From contig NZ_WOFU01000001.1 in the NCBI RefSeq assembly GCF_016879755.1, positions 806,001-870,000 of the forward strand: DNA of 64,000 nucleotides, read 5' to 3'. Shown here one piece after another: positions 32,668 through 40,650 of the stretch (within the stretch, counting starts at the first letter, position 1; each line of letters begins with the position of its first letter). Under the pieces are notes generated by a model. The model did not search any database. It was given only the letters and a program-made list of their open reading frames with translations, and was not told the origin of the DNA. The translations under genes and the position numbers were made by a program. This DNA is from Bacillus sp. B15-48 (GTDB lineage Bacteria; Bacillota; Bacilli; Bacillales; Cytobacillaceae).

Positions 32668-34259
32668 GCCTTTAATGATTCAGCTTTATTTGCGCTTTTT
32701 TTCTTCGCAACGAGATTCACCAAAAGCGTAATGACGAACGCACATAGTAAGCTTCCAAGCATGGCAATGATAAATCCACCTGTATTGTTAGATAAGAAAG
32801 GCGCCATGACTGAAGGAACATAGGCTGTTCCACGTACACCGAATAGACCGACAAGCAAGCCTCCAAAACCAGAGGAGAGGATCGCTCCTGCGAAAATGAA
32901 CTTGTTTGAGAACATGAAAGGATAAGCCGCTTCAACAAATGTCCCAAATCCGACGTTGATCAAAAATCCTGGTGCAGCGACTGCCGCTTCTCCTTTGTCC
33001 CGAGGAGCGACAATATTGGCTAACGTGATGCCAGCTGACACCATAACGAGGCCGACCATGTCAATGGCACCTAGAAAGCTATTTCCTGTCCGTTCCATTT
33101 CTAGTAAGACGATTGGCAGAATCGCCGCATGATAGATGCCAGCGATAATCGACGGCCAAATAAGTAAACCCGCGATTAAGCCTGCAAGAACAGGATTCAT
33201 CGCTACGAGTGTATCGAGTAGAGAGCGGATTCCTTCACCTATTTGCAGGGCAATCGGAGCAATCAGAAAATAAACGATCAGTCCTGAGATTAATCCGGCA
33301 ATGCCTCCAGCTGCAATATTGACCGTTGTTGCTGGAAATTTCCACTCAACGCATTTTCTAAAAATAAATTGAACCAACAGTCCCGCACCAATTCCGCCGA
33401 TAATACCGCCAATAATTCCGCCGTTGACAGATAGTACCCCTGCCACGATGCCAGCAACGATCGATACATCATCCAGGTCGGACACTTGCTTTGCGGCAAT
33501 GACAGCGAGAATGACTGGGAGTGCTTTGATCATGATATCAAAGACATCACCAAGCATCGATAACGCTGGAATTTTACTCAATGCCAATACTAAGGCCATC
33601 GCAATAAAGCCTGGCAGAGAGGACAGCATCATCCCACGAATATTGATTCTTTTCCAAGGTGATTCAGAGGTTACTTGATTACCTTCTGAACTGGTTGCCT
33701 TCCCGATAATAGGACGATAGGCGATCTTCCAGTGCTTGCTTAATGATGTCATGAACGTCACCGCGCGTGTCCGATTAGTCGTTCCGGTCGTCCCAGAAGT
33801 AGAAATCACATGGACCCCTTTTGAACTAATCGTTGCCATCGAGGTACCACCGGTTCCGGTTGCCGGCAGCTTTCTTTTCGCTGCGGCTTCCACAACATGC
33901 TTGTTCGCCCCATTAGGATCCGCACTCATAAAAATCAAACCATCGATTTCGCCGTTGGCAATTTTAGCAGCGATCTCTTGATCCATTGTTTCAGCTTCGG
34001 CATTGACTTCCTTTAATGTCCCTTGAGCGATAACCATAGGCTTATTCAGCTCTTGATCCCAGCCATAAAGAGTGGTCTCGGTTGTGTCTTTCACAGAATC
34101 CATCGATCTTTTTGCTGCAATAAACTGAATCGATGCACATTCCACACCTGCGGCTTCTATTTGTAAAAGAAGCTCATCTAAAAGTTTCAGCGGCTCCTTC
34201 CCTCCAAGGGAATAAAGATTCCCCCCACTGCTGCCAATGATAGCCACTCTCTTTTTCAT
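32658..34259 (-). CDS. Fructose-PTS EIIC-like membrane protein with extra N-terminal domain
   Basis: The 533-aa protein has a soluble N-terminal domain of about 180 residues (GTGGTSMATISSKGVHVIST, TSGTTGTTNR) and about ten membrane helices. The helices resemble the fructose-type EIIC fold, with GTFVEAAYPFMF near the place of the EIIC substrate-site glutamate. No EIIB phosphocysteine or EIIA histidine motif is visible, so it may not be a working PTS permease. ATG 34259 follows GGGGGATT; a TTG 15 bases upstream is less likely. It faces a divergent TetR regulator 72 bp away. The C-terminus ends in the 45-bp element. Confidence 0.7.
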   Translation of the reverse strand: MKKRVAIIGSSGGNLYSLGGKEPLKLLDELLLQIEAAGVECASIQFIAAKRSMDSVKDTTETTLYGWDQELNKPMVIAQGTLKEVNAEAETMDQEIAAKIANGEIDGLIFMSADPNGANKHVVEAAAKRKLPATGTGGTSMATISSKGVHVISTSGTTGTTNRTRAVTFMTSLSKHWKIAYRPIIGKATSSEGNQVTSESPWKRINIRGMMLSSLPGFIAMALVLALSKIPALSMLGDVFDIMIKALPVILAVIAAKQVSDLDDVSIVAGIVAGVLSVNGGIIGGIIGGIGAGLLVQFIFRKCVEWKFPATTVNIAAGGIAGLISGLIVYFLIAPIALQIGEGIRSLLDTLVAMNPVLAGLIAGLLIWPSIIAGIYHAAILPIVLLEMERTGNSFLGAIDMVGLVMVSAGITLANIVAPRDKGEAAVAAPGFLINVGFGTFVEAAYPFMFSNKFIFAGAILSSGFGGLLVGLFGVRGTAYVPSVMAPFLSNNTGGFIIAMLGSLLCAFVITLLVNLVAKKKSANKAESLKASL

Positions 34260-34331
34260 TATGTAATCCCCCAAATATATAATCTAATGTAACTATTATA
34301 CTTTAGTCTATTAAATAATTAAAGCGTCAAC

Positions 34332-34910
34332 ATGATAAAATCTAACAGGGGATTGAGGACAGCCGACATTCAGAAAAGCTTTTTGCAGTTACTAAAGGAA
34401 AAGCCTTTCATGAAAGTATCTGTTCGAGATATTACAACAATTGCAGCTATTAACAGAGGGACTTTTTACTTGCATTATCAAGACAAATATGATCTTCTTC
34501 ATCAAATGGAGGAAAACTTGCTTAGAGGACTCGAATTGCATTTGCAGCGCCTGAAACCAGACGTCTTGCTTTTAGAAGCAGAAAAGGGACAAATTTCAAC
34601 ACTTGCTGTTGAAGTATTCCGCTACATACAAACGAATGCAGAACTCTTCCAAGTGTTATTAGGTGAAAATAATCACTTTGGCTTTCATAAGCGGCTCAAA
34701 CTATTTTTTGTCAATCACTTTGGCGAAAAAATGATACAAAACAAGACGTTCTTTCAAGGTTTAACTATACGAAAAGATTACTTCTCATCATTTGCAACCT
34801 CGGCTTTTTTAGGATTGGTCGAGCAATGGCTTGATAATTCCTTAGCCGAATCTCCAGATGAAATGGCTGATATGTATATTCAAATCATCTTTTTTATAAG
34901 GAAAATGTGA
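34332..34910 (+). CDS. TetR/AcrR-family regulator
   Basis: This 192-aa protein has an N-terminal TetR helix-turn-helix (about 10-60; KVSVRDITTIAAINRGTFYL then HYQDKYDLL). Its helical ligand-binding domain is of the DhaS/YkgA-like type (FFVNHFGEKM, SAFLGLVEQWLDN). It is transcribed divergently from the PTS-like gene and probably represses it. The 72-bp intergenic space must hold both promoters. The ribosome binding site is weak. Confidence 0.9.
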   Translation: MIKSNRGLRTADIQKSFLQLLKEKPFMKVSVRDITTIAAINRGTFYLHYQDKYDLLHQMEENLLRGLELHLQRLKPDVLLLEAEKGQISTLAVEVFRYIQTNAELFQVLLGENNHFGFHKRLKLFFVNHFGEKMIQNKTFFQGLTIRKDYFSSFATSAFLGLVEQWLDNSLAESPDEMADMYIQIIFFIRKM

Positions 34911-35016
34911 TTCATGGAGTAAATGGAATCGCTAAAGTTGATTTTAGACTAGATAAAATAAAGTCTATCCAATCTCGTTCCCCTTCAAAAGGTTTAAATC
35001 ACCCTAGAGATTGTTT

Positions 35017-35063
35017 GTGGAACAATTCCTGTGAAACAAGATTTTTCGGGGCGTCACAGTGAC
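35017..35063 (+). repeat. 45-bp element, full copy 10
   Basis: It has a 2-bp insertion in the left part (ACAATTCCTG). It precedes the second YitT copy, whose duplicated sequence begins about 20 bp further on. Confidence 0.9.
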
Positions 35064-35146
35064 GAACCCTAACGGCATTGATATTATTGTCGAAAATATT
35101 ATACTAGAGGGGAGCTTCTACATAATTCAATATAGGTAGGTCATTT

Positions 35147-35986
35147 ATGAGAAAAATTGCAATTGAGATTTTCTTTGTCATCATTGGGTCAGTGATTTTT
35201 GCGCTATCAATCAACTTATTTGTCATTCCTAATGATCTAGGGGAGGGCGGCGTAACAGGTATTACGATCATCCTCTATTATCTGTTTGGCTGGGCACCGA
35301 GTATCACCAGTTTAATTTTAAACGGGATTATCATTTTGATAGGTTATAAGTTTTTGAATAAAACGACGACCATTTACACAATTATTGCGACGGTTAGCTT
35401 GTCCGTTGCCTTAGGCTTGACTAAGGGCTGGTCCATCCAATCGGATGAAGTCCTGTTAAATAGTATTTTTGCCGGAGTTCTTACTGGATTGGGATTGGGG
35501 TTGATTATTCGTGCTGGTGGGACAAGCGCCGGTACGACGATCCTAGCTAAAATTACGCATAAATACCTTCGTTGGAATATAAGTTATGCATTGTTATTTT
35601 TCGACCTTATTGTTGTCTTTGCCTCTTGGTTTATCATAGGCACAGAAGGTTTAATGCTAACGATTTTAATGCTCTATATTACCACGAAAGTGATGGATTA
35701 TATTATAGAAGGTTTGTCTTCAAAACGGGCGATTACGATTGTATCGAATAATTATGAGGAAATTGCCTGTAAAGTGAACGAAGTGATGGGACGGGGAGTA
35801 ACGGTCTTATCAGGCTATGGTTTCTATTCGAAACAAAAGAAAGACATCCTGTACATCATTATCAGCAAACAAGAAATTACTCGCCTGAGAAAAATCATTA
35901 TAGAAATTGACCCAAACGCCTTCATTACTGTCCAGGATGTGAGGGATGTCTTTGGCGAAGGCTTTATGAAAATGATTGATAACTAA
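35147..35986 (+). CDS. YitT-family membrane protein, copy 2
   Basis: This protein has the same 279-aa architecture as copy 1 at 18175 (membrane DUF161 part and C-terminal DUF2179 domain). The homology starts about 60 bp upstream of the gene (TTGATATTATTGTCG) and ends at the stop codon. The four amino-acid differences and most silent changes lie at the two ends, while the central 700 bp or so look identical. This indicates recent duplication or gene conversion. It is bounded by an element on the left and a hairpin on the right. Confidence 0.9.
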   Translation: MRKIAIEIFFVIIGSVIFALSINLFVIPNDLGEGGVTGITIILYYLFGWAPSITSLILNGIIILIGYKFLNKTTTIYTIIATVSLSVALGLTKGWSIQSDEVLLNSIFAGVLTGLGLGLIIRAGGTSAGTTILAKITHKYLRWNISYALLFFDLIVVFASWFIIGTEGLMLTILMLYITTKVMDYIIEGLSSKRAITIVSNNYEEIACKVNEVMGRGVTVLSGYGFYSKQKKDILYIIISKQEITRLRKIIIEIDPNAFITVQDVRDVFGEGFMKMIDN

Positions 35987-35990
35987 AAGC

Positions 35991-36031
35991 GGTGTCAGGA
36001 TCCATCCAGTAATTGGATGGAATCCGGCACC
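35991..36031 (+). terminator. Terminator of yitT copy 2 (GGTGTCAGG hairpin)
   Basis: GGTGTCAGGATCCATCCA pairs with TTGGATGGAATCCGGCACC with a few mismatches, followed by TTTATTTT. The ends resemble the REP-like hairpin at 1304. Confidence 0.75.
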
Positions 36032-36221
36032 TTTATTTTAAATTCCGCATAAACCCCACCGTCAACCGTGATCATATCAACTAGTTTGAGTTTATTTCCA
36101 ATTACTAAGGTACTAAATGAGCAAAAAGAAAAACGCTGAATCATTTCAAATACTTATCAAAATAGCAATCGAACCATTCACTAACTGACCCCTTAGCCCC
36201 TAGATTTTTGCAAAACACAAA

Positions 36222-36254
36222 AGTCGATGAGCGTATTTAAAAAGCCCATCCACT
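36222..36254 (-). terminator. GGATGAGC-type hairpin after the fabG-like gene
   Basis: AGTCGATGAGC and GCCCATCCACT form a stem with two mismatches, beyond an element copy at the end of the long minus-strand operon. The gap 36032-36221 has no recognisable gene. Confidence 0.6.
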
Positions 36255-36257
36255 TAT

Positions 36258-36302
36258 GTGGAACATCCTGTGAAACAAGATTATTCGGGGCGTCACAGTG
36301 AC
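36258..36302 (+). repeat. 45-bp element, full copy 11
   Basis: Intact copy with central A, 54 bp beyond the fabG-like stop codon. This gene keeps its own stop and some 3' sequence. Confidence 0.9.
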
Positions 36303-36356
36303 CAACCTTTGGGCGGGGGATTGACACCAATGTCTCGATCTGCACGAAAAAACAAC

Positions 36357-37121
36357 CTAATTTTTCGGACCTCCTGCTACATAAAGTACCTGACCATTAA
36401 TAAAAGACGACTTCTCATCAGCAAAAAAAGTAACTGCATTTGAGACATCAGAAGGTTTCCCACTTCTTCCTACTGGAATCGTTGTAATTCTTGATTGAAC
36501 AAAATCCTCGAAAGGAACACCAACTCTTTTCGCTGTCTCTTTCGTCATTTCTGTTTCAATAAATCCTGGAGCAACGGCGTTTGTTGTTATCCCGTATTTC
36601 CCAAGTTCAATTGCAAGGGTTTTTGTAAAACCTTGTAATCCTGCTTTCGCTGTTGCATAATTTGCTTGACCGCGATTTCCAAGAGCCGATGTTGATGATA
36701 TATTAATAATTCGCCCATATTTTTGTTGCACCATATATTTTTGAGCTGCCCGTGTAGCATTAAACGCCCCTTTTAGGTGAACATCCATAACCTGCTGCCA
36801 ATCCATATCTGTCATTTTAAATAACAGATTATCCCGAGTAATCCCAGCATTATTAACTAATATATCAATGGACCCAAACTGTGAGTTCACTTCCTCAACC
36901 GCATTTTCTACTTCTTCATAGTTTACAACATTTGCTTTTTTCGTATATATTTCAAACCCTTTATTCTCAAACTCTACTGATATCTCTTTCAATCCATCTT
37001 CATTAATATCGATAACAGCTACTTTAGCGCCTTCTTCGGCAAACGTTTCAGCAATCGCTTTTCCAATCCCTCGGCTGCCACCAGTAATAAAGGCGACTTT
37101 ACCAACAAACCTTCCCGCCAT
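36357..37121 (-). CDS. Short-chain dehydrogenase, FabG / acetoacetyl-CoA reductase-like
   Basis: This 254-aa NAD(P)H-dependent reductase interconverts 3-oxoacyl and 3-hydroxyacyl thioesters. The nucleotide motif TGGSRGIG is at 13-20 and NNAG at 90-93. The catalytic triad is Ser142/143, Tyr155 and Lys159 in NYATAK. Arg at TGGSR favours NADPH. It is the last gene of the CoA-transferase operon, behind a hairpin. It could act as PhaB-type acetoacetyl-CoA reductase, but FabG-type activity cannot be excluded. Confidence 0.88.
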   Translation of the reverse strand: MAGRFVGKVAFITGGSRGIGKAIAETFAEEGAKVAVIDINEDGLKEISVEFENKGFEIYTKKANVVNYEEVENAVEEVNSQFGSIDILVNNAGITRDNLLFKMTDMDWQQVMDVHLKGAFNATRAAQKYMVQQKYGRIINISSTSALGNRGQANYATAKAGLQGFTKTLAIELGKYGITTNAVAPGFIETEMTKETAKRVGVPFEDFVQSRITTIPVGRSGKPSDVSNAVTFFADEKSSFINGQVLYVAGGPKN

Positions 37122-37146
37122 TCAACATTCCTCCTATCACAAAAAA

Positions 37147-37195
37147 GGGGTTTTTAGATGACTAGGATGTGAATCATCGTTTGTTCTAAAAACCC
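37147..37195 (-). terminator. Internal terminator between thioesterase and fabG-like genes
   Basis: GGGTTTTTAGA and TCTAAAAACCC form a stem, followed on the minus strand by six T residues. It would lower expression of the last gene of the operon. Confidence 0.65.
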
Positions 37196-37209
37196 ATTCC
37201 TTTTAATCT

Positions 37210-37629
37210 TCAACTAACTTTAAACGTCCCTGTACTAAAAGCAATCCGTTCTTTTCGTTCATTGTATATTTCGCCTTCGATAAAACATGTACTTTTTCCT
37301 ATTTCAATCACTCTTGATTTAGAATACAAGGGTTCATTAATCGCAGGCTTTAAATATTGTATATTGATTTGAATCGTTACAGGTGTTCCGGTTAATAGAG
37401 TTCTTGCGGTCATTCCCATCGTTGTATCTAAAAGCGCCGCAAGGATTCCGCCATGGATGGTTCCTTTAATATTATTAAATTCTTCTCTAGCTGGTAACAA
37501 TAATGATACCGAGCCCTTCTCAATTGATTGGACTTTAAAATCCATCATCTTCCAATGAGGCCCTTCTTCGTAGTTCGTTATTACTTCAGCAAGCTCAGCA
37601 GGTACATCTGATTTATCAACTTCCAACAC
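37210..37629 (-). CDS. PaaI-type hotdog-fold thioesterase
   Basis: The 139-aa protein has the hotdog thioesterase signature GTIHGGILAALLDTTMGMTA, with the catalytic aspartate, and the later QINIQYLKPA strand. It should hydrolyse acyl-CoA esters, freeing CoA if intermediates pile up. It lies 16 bp downstream of the thiolase gene in the operon. Confidence 0.88.
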   Translation of the reverse strand: MLEVDKSDVPAELAEVITNYEEGPHWKMMDFKVQSIEKGSVSLLLPAREEFNNIKGTIHGGILAALLDTTMGMTARTLLTGTPVTIQINIQYLKPAINEPLYSKSRVIEIGKSTCFIEGEIYNERKERIAFSTGTFKVS

Positions 37630-37645
37630 GAATACTCCTTACTCC

Positions 37646-38836
37646 TTAATATTTTTTTACAACTGTAGCAATTCCTTGACCAACACCGATACACATCGTT
37701 GCCAATCCATATTCGGCGTCGCGTTTTTTCATTTCATATAAAAGCGTAGTTAAAATTCTTGCACCACTGGCGCCTAATGGATGGCCGTAAGCAATCGAAC
37801 CTCCGTTTACATTGACCTTTTCCACATCTAAAGATAATTCATTGATACATGCAAGCGACTGGGCCGCAAATGCCTCGTTCAATTCGACCAAATCTAAATC
37901 ATCCACCGTAATCCCGGCTCTTGCAATGGCTTTTTTCGAAGCTGGGACCGGCCCAATTCCCATTATCGATGGATCTACCCCTGCGACGGCAAAGGACTCA
38001 ATTGAGGCCATCGGCGTTAATCCAAGTTCCTTTGCTTTCTTCTCACTCATGATTAATAGAGCTGCCGCACCGTCATTCACTCCAGATGCATTTCCTGCTG
38101 TTACAGTTCCACCCTCATTCACCGCTCTTAATGAGTTTAATTTTTCCAGTGTCGTTTGAGGACGTGGATGTTCATCTTGACTAACAACGATTTCCTCTTT
38201 CTTAGTTCTTATAGAAACTGGAACAATCTCATCCTTTAATCTTCCAGATTCCATCGCCATTTTTGCTTTTTGCTGACTATTAAAGGAAAATTCATCCTGG
38301 CTTTCACGTGAGATGTTAAACTCTTTGGCCACGTTATCAGCCGTTTCGATCATCGAATAAGGATAATGCATTTCCGCTAGTTTCTTATTAATAAACCTCC
38401 AGCCAATCGTTGTATCATAAGTTTCTACGGTTCGTTGGAATGGCTTTGCCTGCTTAGCTGTCACGAACGGAGCTCTCGTCATACTTTCTGTACCGCCAGC
38501 AATAAAAATATCCCCTTCGCCACACATAATCGCTTTAGCAGCTTGGTTAACAGCGTCAAGACTAGAGCCACATAAACGATTAACGGTCACCCCGCCAGCA
38601 GTAGTTGGAATTTCCGCTAAAAGTGAAGCCATTCTGGCTACGTTACGATTATCTTCACCTGCTTGATTCGCACAGCCCAAATAAATATCTTCTATTTCCT
38701 CTACCGGAAAATTATTACGATTAACAAGTTCTTTAATAACTAGCGCTGCAAGGTCATCTGGACGAACATCCTTTAATGCTCCACCGTATCTTCCAATCGG
38801 CGTCCGAATTGCATCAATAATTACTGCTTTTTCCAT
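37646..38836 (-). CDS. Acetyl-CoA C-acyltransferase (thiolase)
   Basis: This enzyme cleaves 3-ketoacyl-CoA to acetyl-CoA and a shortened acyl-CoA. The 396-aa protein has the nucleophile Cys89 in VNRLCGSSLDA, NEAFAAQSLA, the histidine in YGHPLGASGARI and the second cysteine in ATMCIGVGQG. An ATG 39 bases earlier lies inside the upstream gene; the ATG at 38836 has GGAGG 7 bases upstream and is preferred. It probably degrades acetoacetyl-CoA made by the CoA-transferase. Confidence 0.93.
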   Translation of the reverse strand: MEKAVIIDAIRTPIGRYGGALKDVRPDDLAALVIKELVNRNNFPVEEIEDIYLGCANQAGEDNRNVARMASLLAEIPTTAGGVTVNRLCGSSLDAVNQAAKAIMCGEGDIFIAGGTESMTRAPFVTAKQAKPFQRTVETYDTTIGWRFINKKLAEMHYPYSMIETADNVAKEFNISRESQDEFSFNSQQKAKMAMESGRLKDEIVPVSIRTKKEEIVVSQDEHPRPQTTLEKLNSLRAVNEGGTVTAGNASGVNDGAAALLIMSEKKAKELGLTPMASIESFAVAGVDPSIMGIGPVPASKKAIARAGITVDDLDLVELNEAFAAQSLACINELSLDVEKVNVNGGSIAYGHPLGASGARILTTLLYEMKKRDAEYGLATMCIGVGQGIATVVKKY

Positions 38837-38861
38837 AAAAATACCTCCAATTATCTGATAA

Positions 38862-39656
38862 CTATTTTCCTTCAAACACTGGTTTTCTCTTACTTAAAAA
38901 AGCCTCAATACCTTCTTTAAAATCATCCGTATTCATACAAATCGCCTGTATAACTTTTTCTTCCTTCAACGTTTGTTCAAAACTCTTTTCAAAAGAATCA
39001 TTGACCATTTGTTTAATATATTGGTAGGAAATTGAAGGTCCTTTTATAAAATCGTCAGCCATCTTTAAGGTACTTTCCATTCTTTCTTCCGCAGATACAA
39101 TTTCATTGATTACCCCTAATTGATAAAATTCTTCTGCTGAAAGAGATTTTCCCAATAACATCATTTCTTTTGCCTTAATCGGTCCTACTAATCTCGGTAA
39201 AAGCCAAAATCCACCACAATCTGGAACAAGACCAATCTTTGAAAAGCTTTGGGTCAGCTTCGTACCTTCCTCGGCAATAATGTAGTCACAGCTTAAAGCT
39301 AAGTTTAAACCTGCTCCGGCGGCATTTCCATGGATTGAAGCAATGACCATTCCCTTCCAACTGCGAAGCTTCATAATAAAATCATGTAAATCATCTAACC
39401 GTTGGCTTGCCTCAAGAGCTGAGGAAATACCAGTCATTGAACTGATATTTCCTCCGGCAGAAAATACCTTGCCATTGCCATTAAGGATTAACACTTTATA
39501 AGAACAATCCATGATATGGGACATTACATCCGAAAACTCTCTTCTCATTTCAAGATCCAATGCATTTAAGGACTTTTCATCATTCAAAGTAATCATGCAT
39601 ATGTTAGTTGAAATTTCTTGAAAGATAATTTTGTTAAACTTCATCGGATTCACCAT
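38862..39656 (-). CDS. Enoyl-CoA hydratase/isomerase family protein (1)
   Basis: The 264-aa crotonase-fold protein has the oxyanion-hole segments GKVFSAGGNISSM and IHGNAAGAGLNLAL. In place of the usual second glutamate region it has LVPDCGGFWLLPRLVG, where aspartate replaces glutamate, as in isomerases. It is therefore more likely an isomerase or other crotonase than a plain hydratase. Its start abuts the TAXI gene stop (TAAATG). Confidence 0.85.
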   Translation of the reverse strand: MVNPMKFNKIIFQEISTNICMITLNDEKSLNALDLEMRREFSDVMSHIMDCSYKVLILNGNGKVFSAGGNISSMTGISSALEASQRLDDLHDFIMKLRSWKGMVIASIHGNAAGAGLNLALSCDYIIAEEGTKLTQSFSKIGLVPDCGGFWLLPRLVGPIKAKEMMLLGKSLSAEEFYQLGVINEIVSAEERMESTLKMADDFIKGPSISYQYIKQMVNDSFEKSFEQTLKEEKVIQAICMNTDDFKEGIEAFLSKRKPVFEGK

Positions 39657-40649
39657 TTATTCCATCACACCAATTTCCTGATAATATTTCACCGCTCCTG
39701 GATGGAAGTATGAGCTATCTAATCCCTCGACAGCAACTTCGGTAGTAAAATAGCTACCTCTTGATGGGTGGTCTTTAACGATAGTGTCAGCATTCTCCCA
39801 CATGGATTTAGTCATTTGATAGACTTCCTCTTCAGAAATATCACTATTAACATTAATCATGCTTTGGTAGGCTAAAGCCGAAACATCTTCAGCCTGATCT
39901 TTATAGGTTCCTGCAGGGATTGGAAGATCAGTTCTATAACCAAATTCTGTTAGTTGGTCTAATTTTGATTGATCGACTGGAATGATTTTAATTGAATTCA
40001 ATGTTTCAACTTCTTTAAATGCCGGAATATCAGGTGCTCCGCCTCCAATTGCAACATCAACAATTCCATCTTGTAATTGTGTTGCAGCGTCACTATAGTT
40101 TCCAAATGAAACTTTTCCACCTGCTGCTTCGATCTCTTCATAGGATAATCCGTGAACCTCTAATAATCTTTGAAGCGCCAATTCTGAACCTGTCCCTTGA
40201 GCACCAGCATGAACTTTTTTACCTACTAAATCTTCAATTTTCTCAATTCCGCTATTTGCTGAAGTGACAAACGTTAAATAAACAGGATAACTCAATGCGA
40301 TAGTACTAACCTTTGAGATTTCCTCAGATTCAAAAGACCCTTGCTTATTGACTGCATCCATTAAATCTGGAGTGTAAGCCCATCCTAAATGCATATCTTT
40401 CCCTTCGTTTACACTTCTAAGGTTCCCAATGGAGCCACCTTCCAACACATTTACATTCAAGCCTTCAATATTATCCATCCAGATATCTGCTACTGTAATC
40501 GATACGTTATACCATCCTGAACCGAGTGGTGCTGTGCCGATTGACATATTTTTGCTGCTACCACCTGTTGCACCATTACTGCCACACGCAACCAAAAAAG
40601 CACTTAATACAAGAATAATAGATACTAAAAGATTTTTTTTCATTTCCAT
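39657..40649 (-). CDS. TAXI-family TRAP transporter binding lipoprotein
   Basis: This 330-aa binding protein has lipobox LVAC (Cys22) and the TAXI start SIGTAPLGSGWYNVSITVA. It delivers substrate to the fused permease encoded upstream in the same operon. TAXI proteins usually bind organic acids. The context of CoA-transferase and beta-oxidation enzymes suggests a short-chain hydroxy, keto or unsaturated acid. Its location between two enzyme genes shows that uptake and catabolism are co-regulated. Confidence 0.9.
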   Translation of the reverse strand: MEMKKNLLVSIILVLSAFLVACGSNGATGGSSKNMSIGTAPLGSGWYNVSITVADIWMDNIEGLNVNVLEGGSIGNLRSVNEGKDMHLGWAYTPDLMDAVNKQGSFESEEISKVSTIALSYPVYLTFVTSANSGIEKIEDLVGKKVHAGAQGTGSELALQRLLEVHGLSYEEIEAAGGKVSFGNYSDAATQLQDGIVDVAIGGGAPDIPAFKEVETLNSIKIIPVDQSKLDQLTEFGYRTDLPIPAGTYKDQAEDVSALAYQSMINVNSDISEEEVYQMTKSMWENADTIVKDHPSRGSYFTTEVAVEGLDSSYFHPGAVKYYQEIGVME

Positions 40650-40650
40650 T

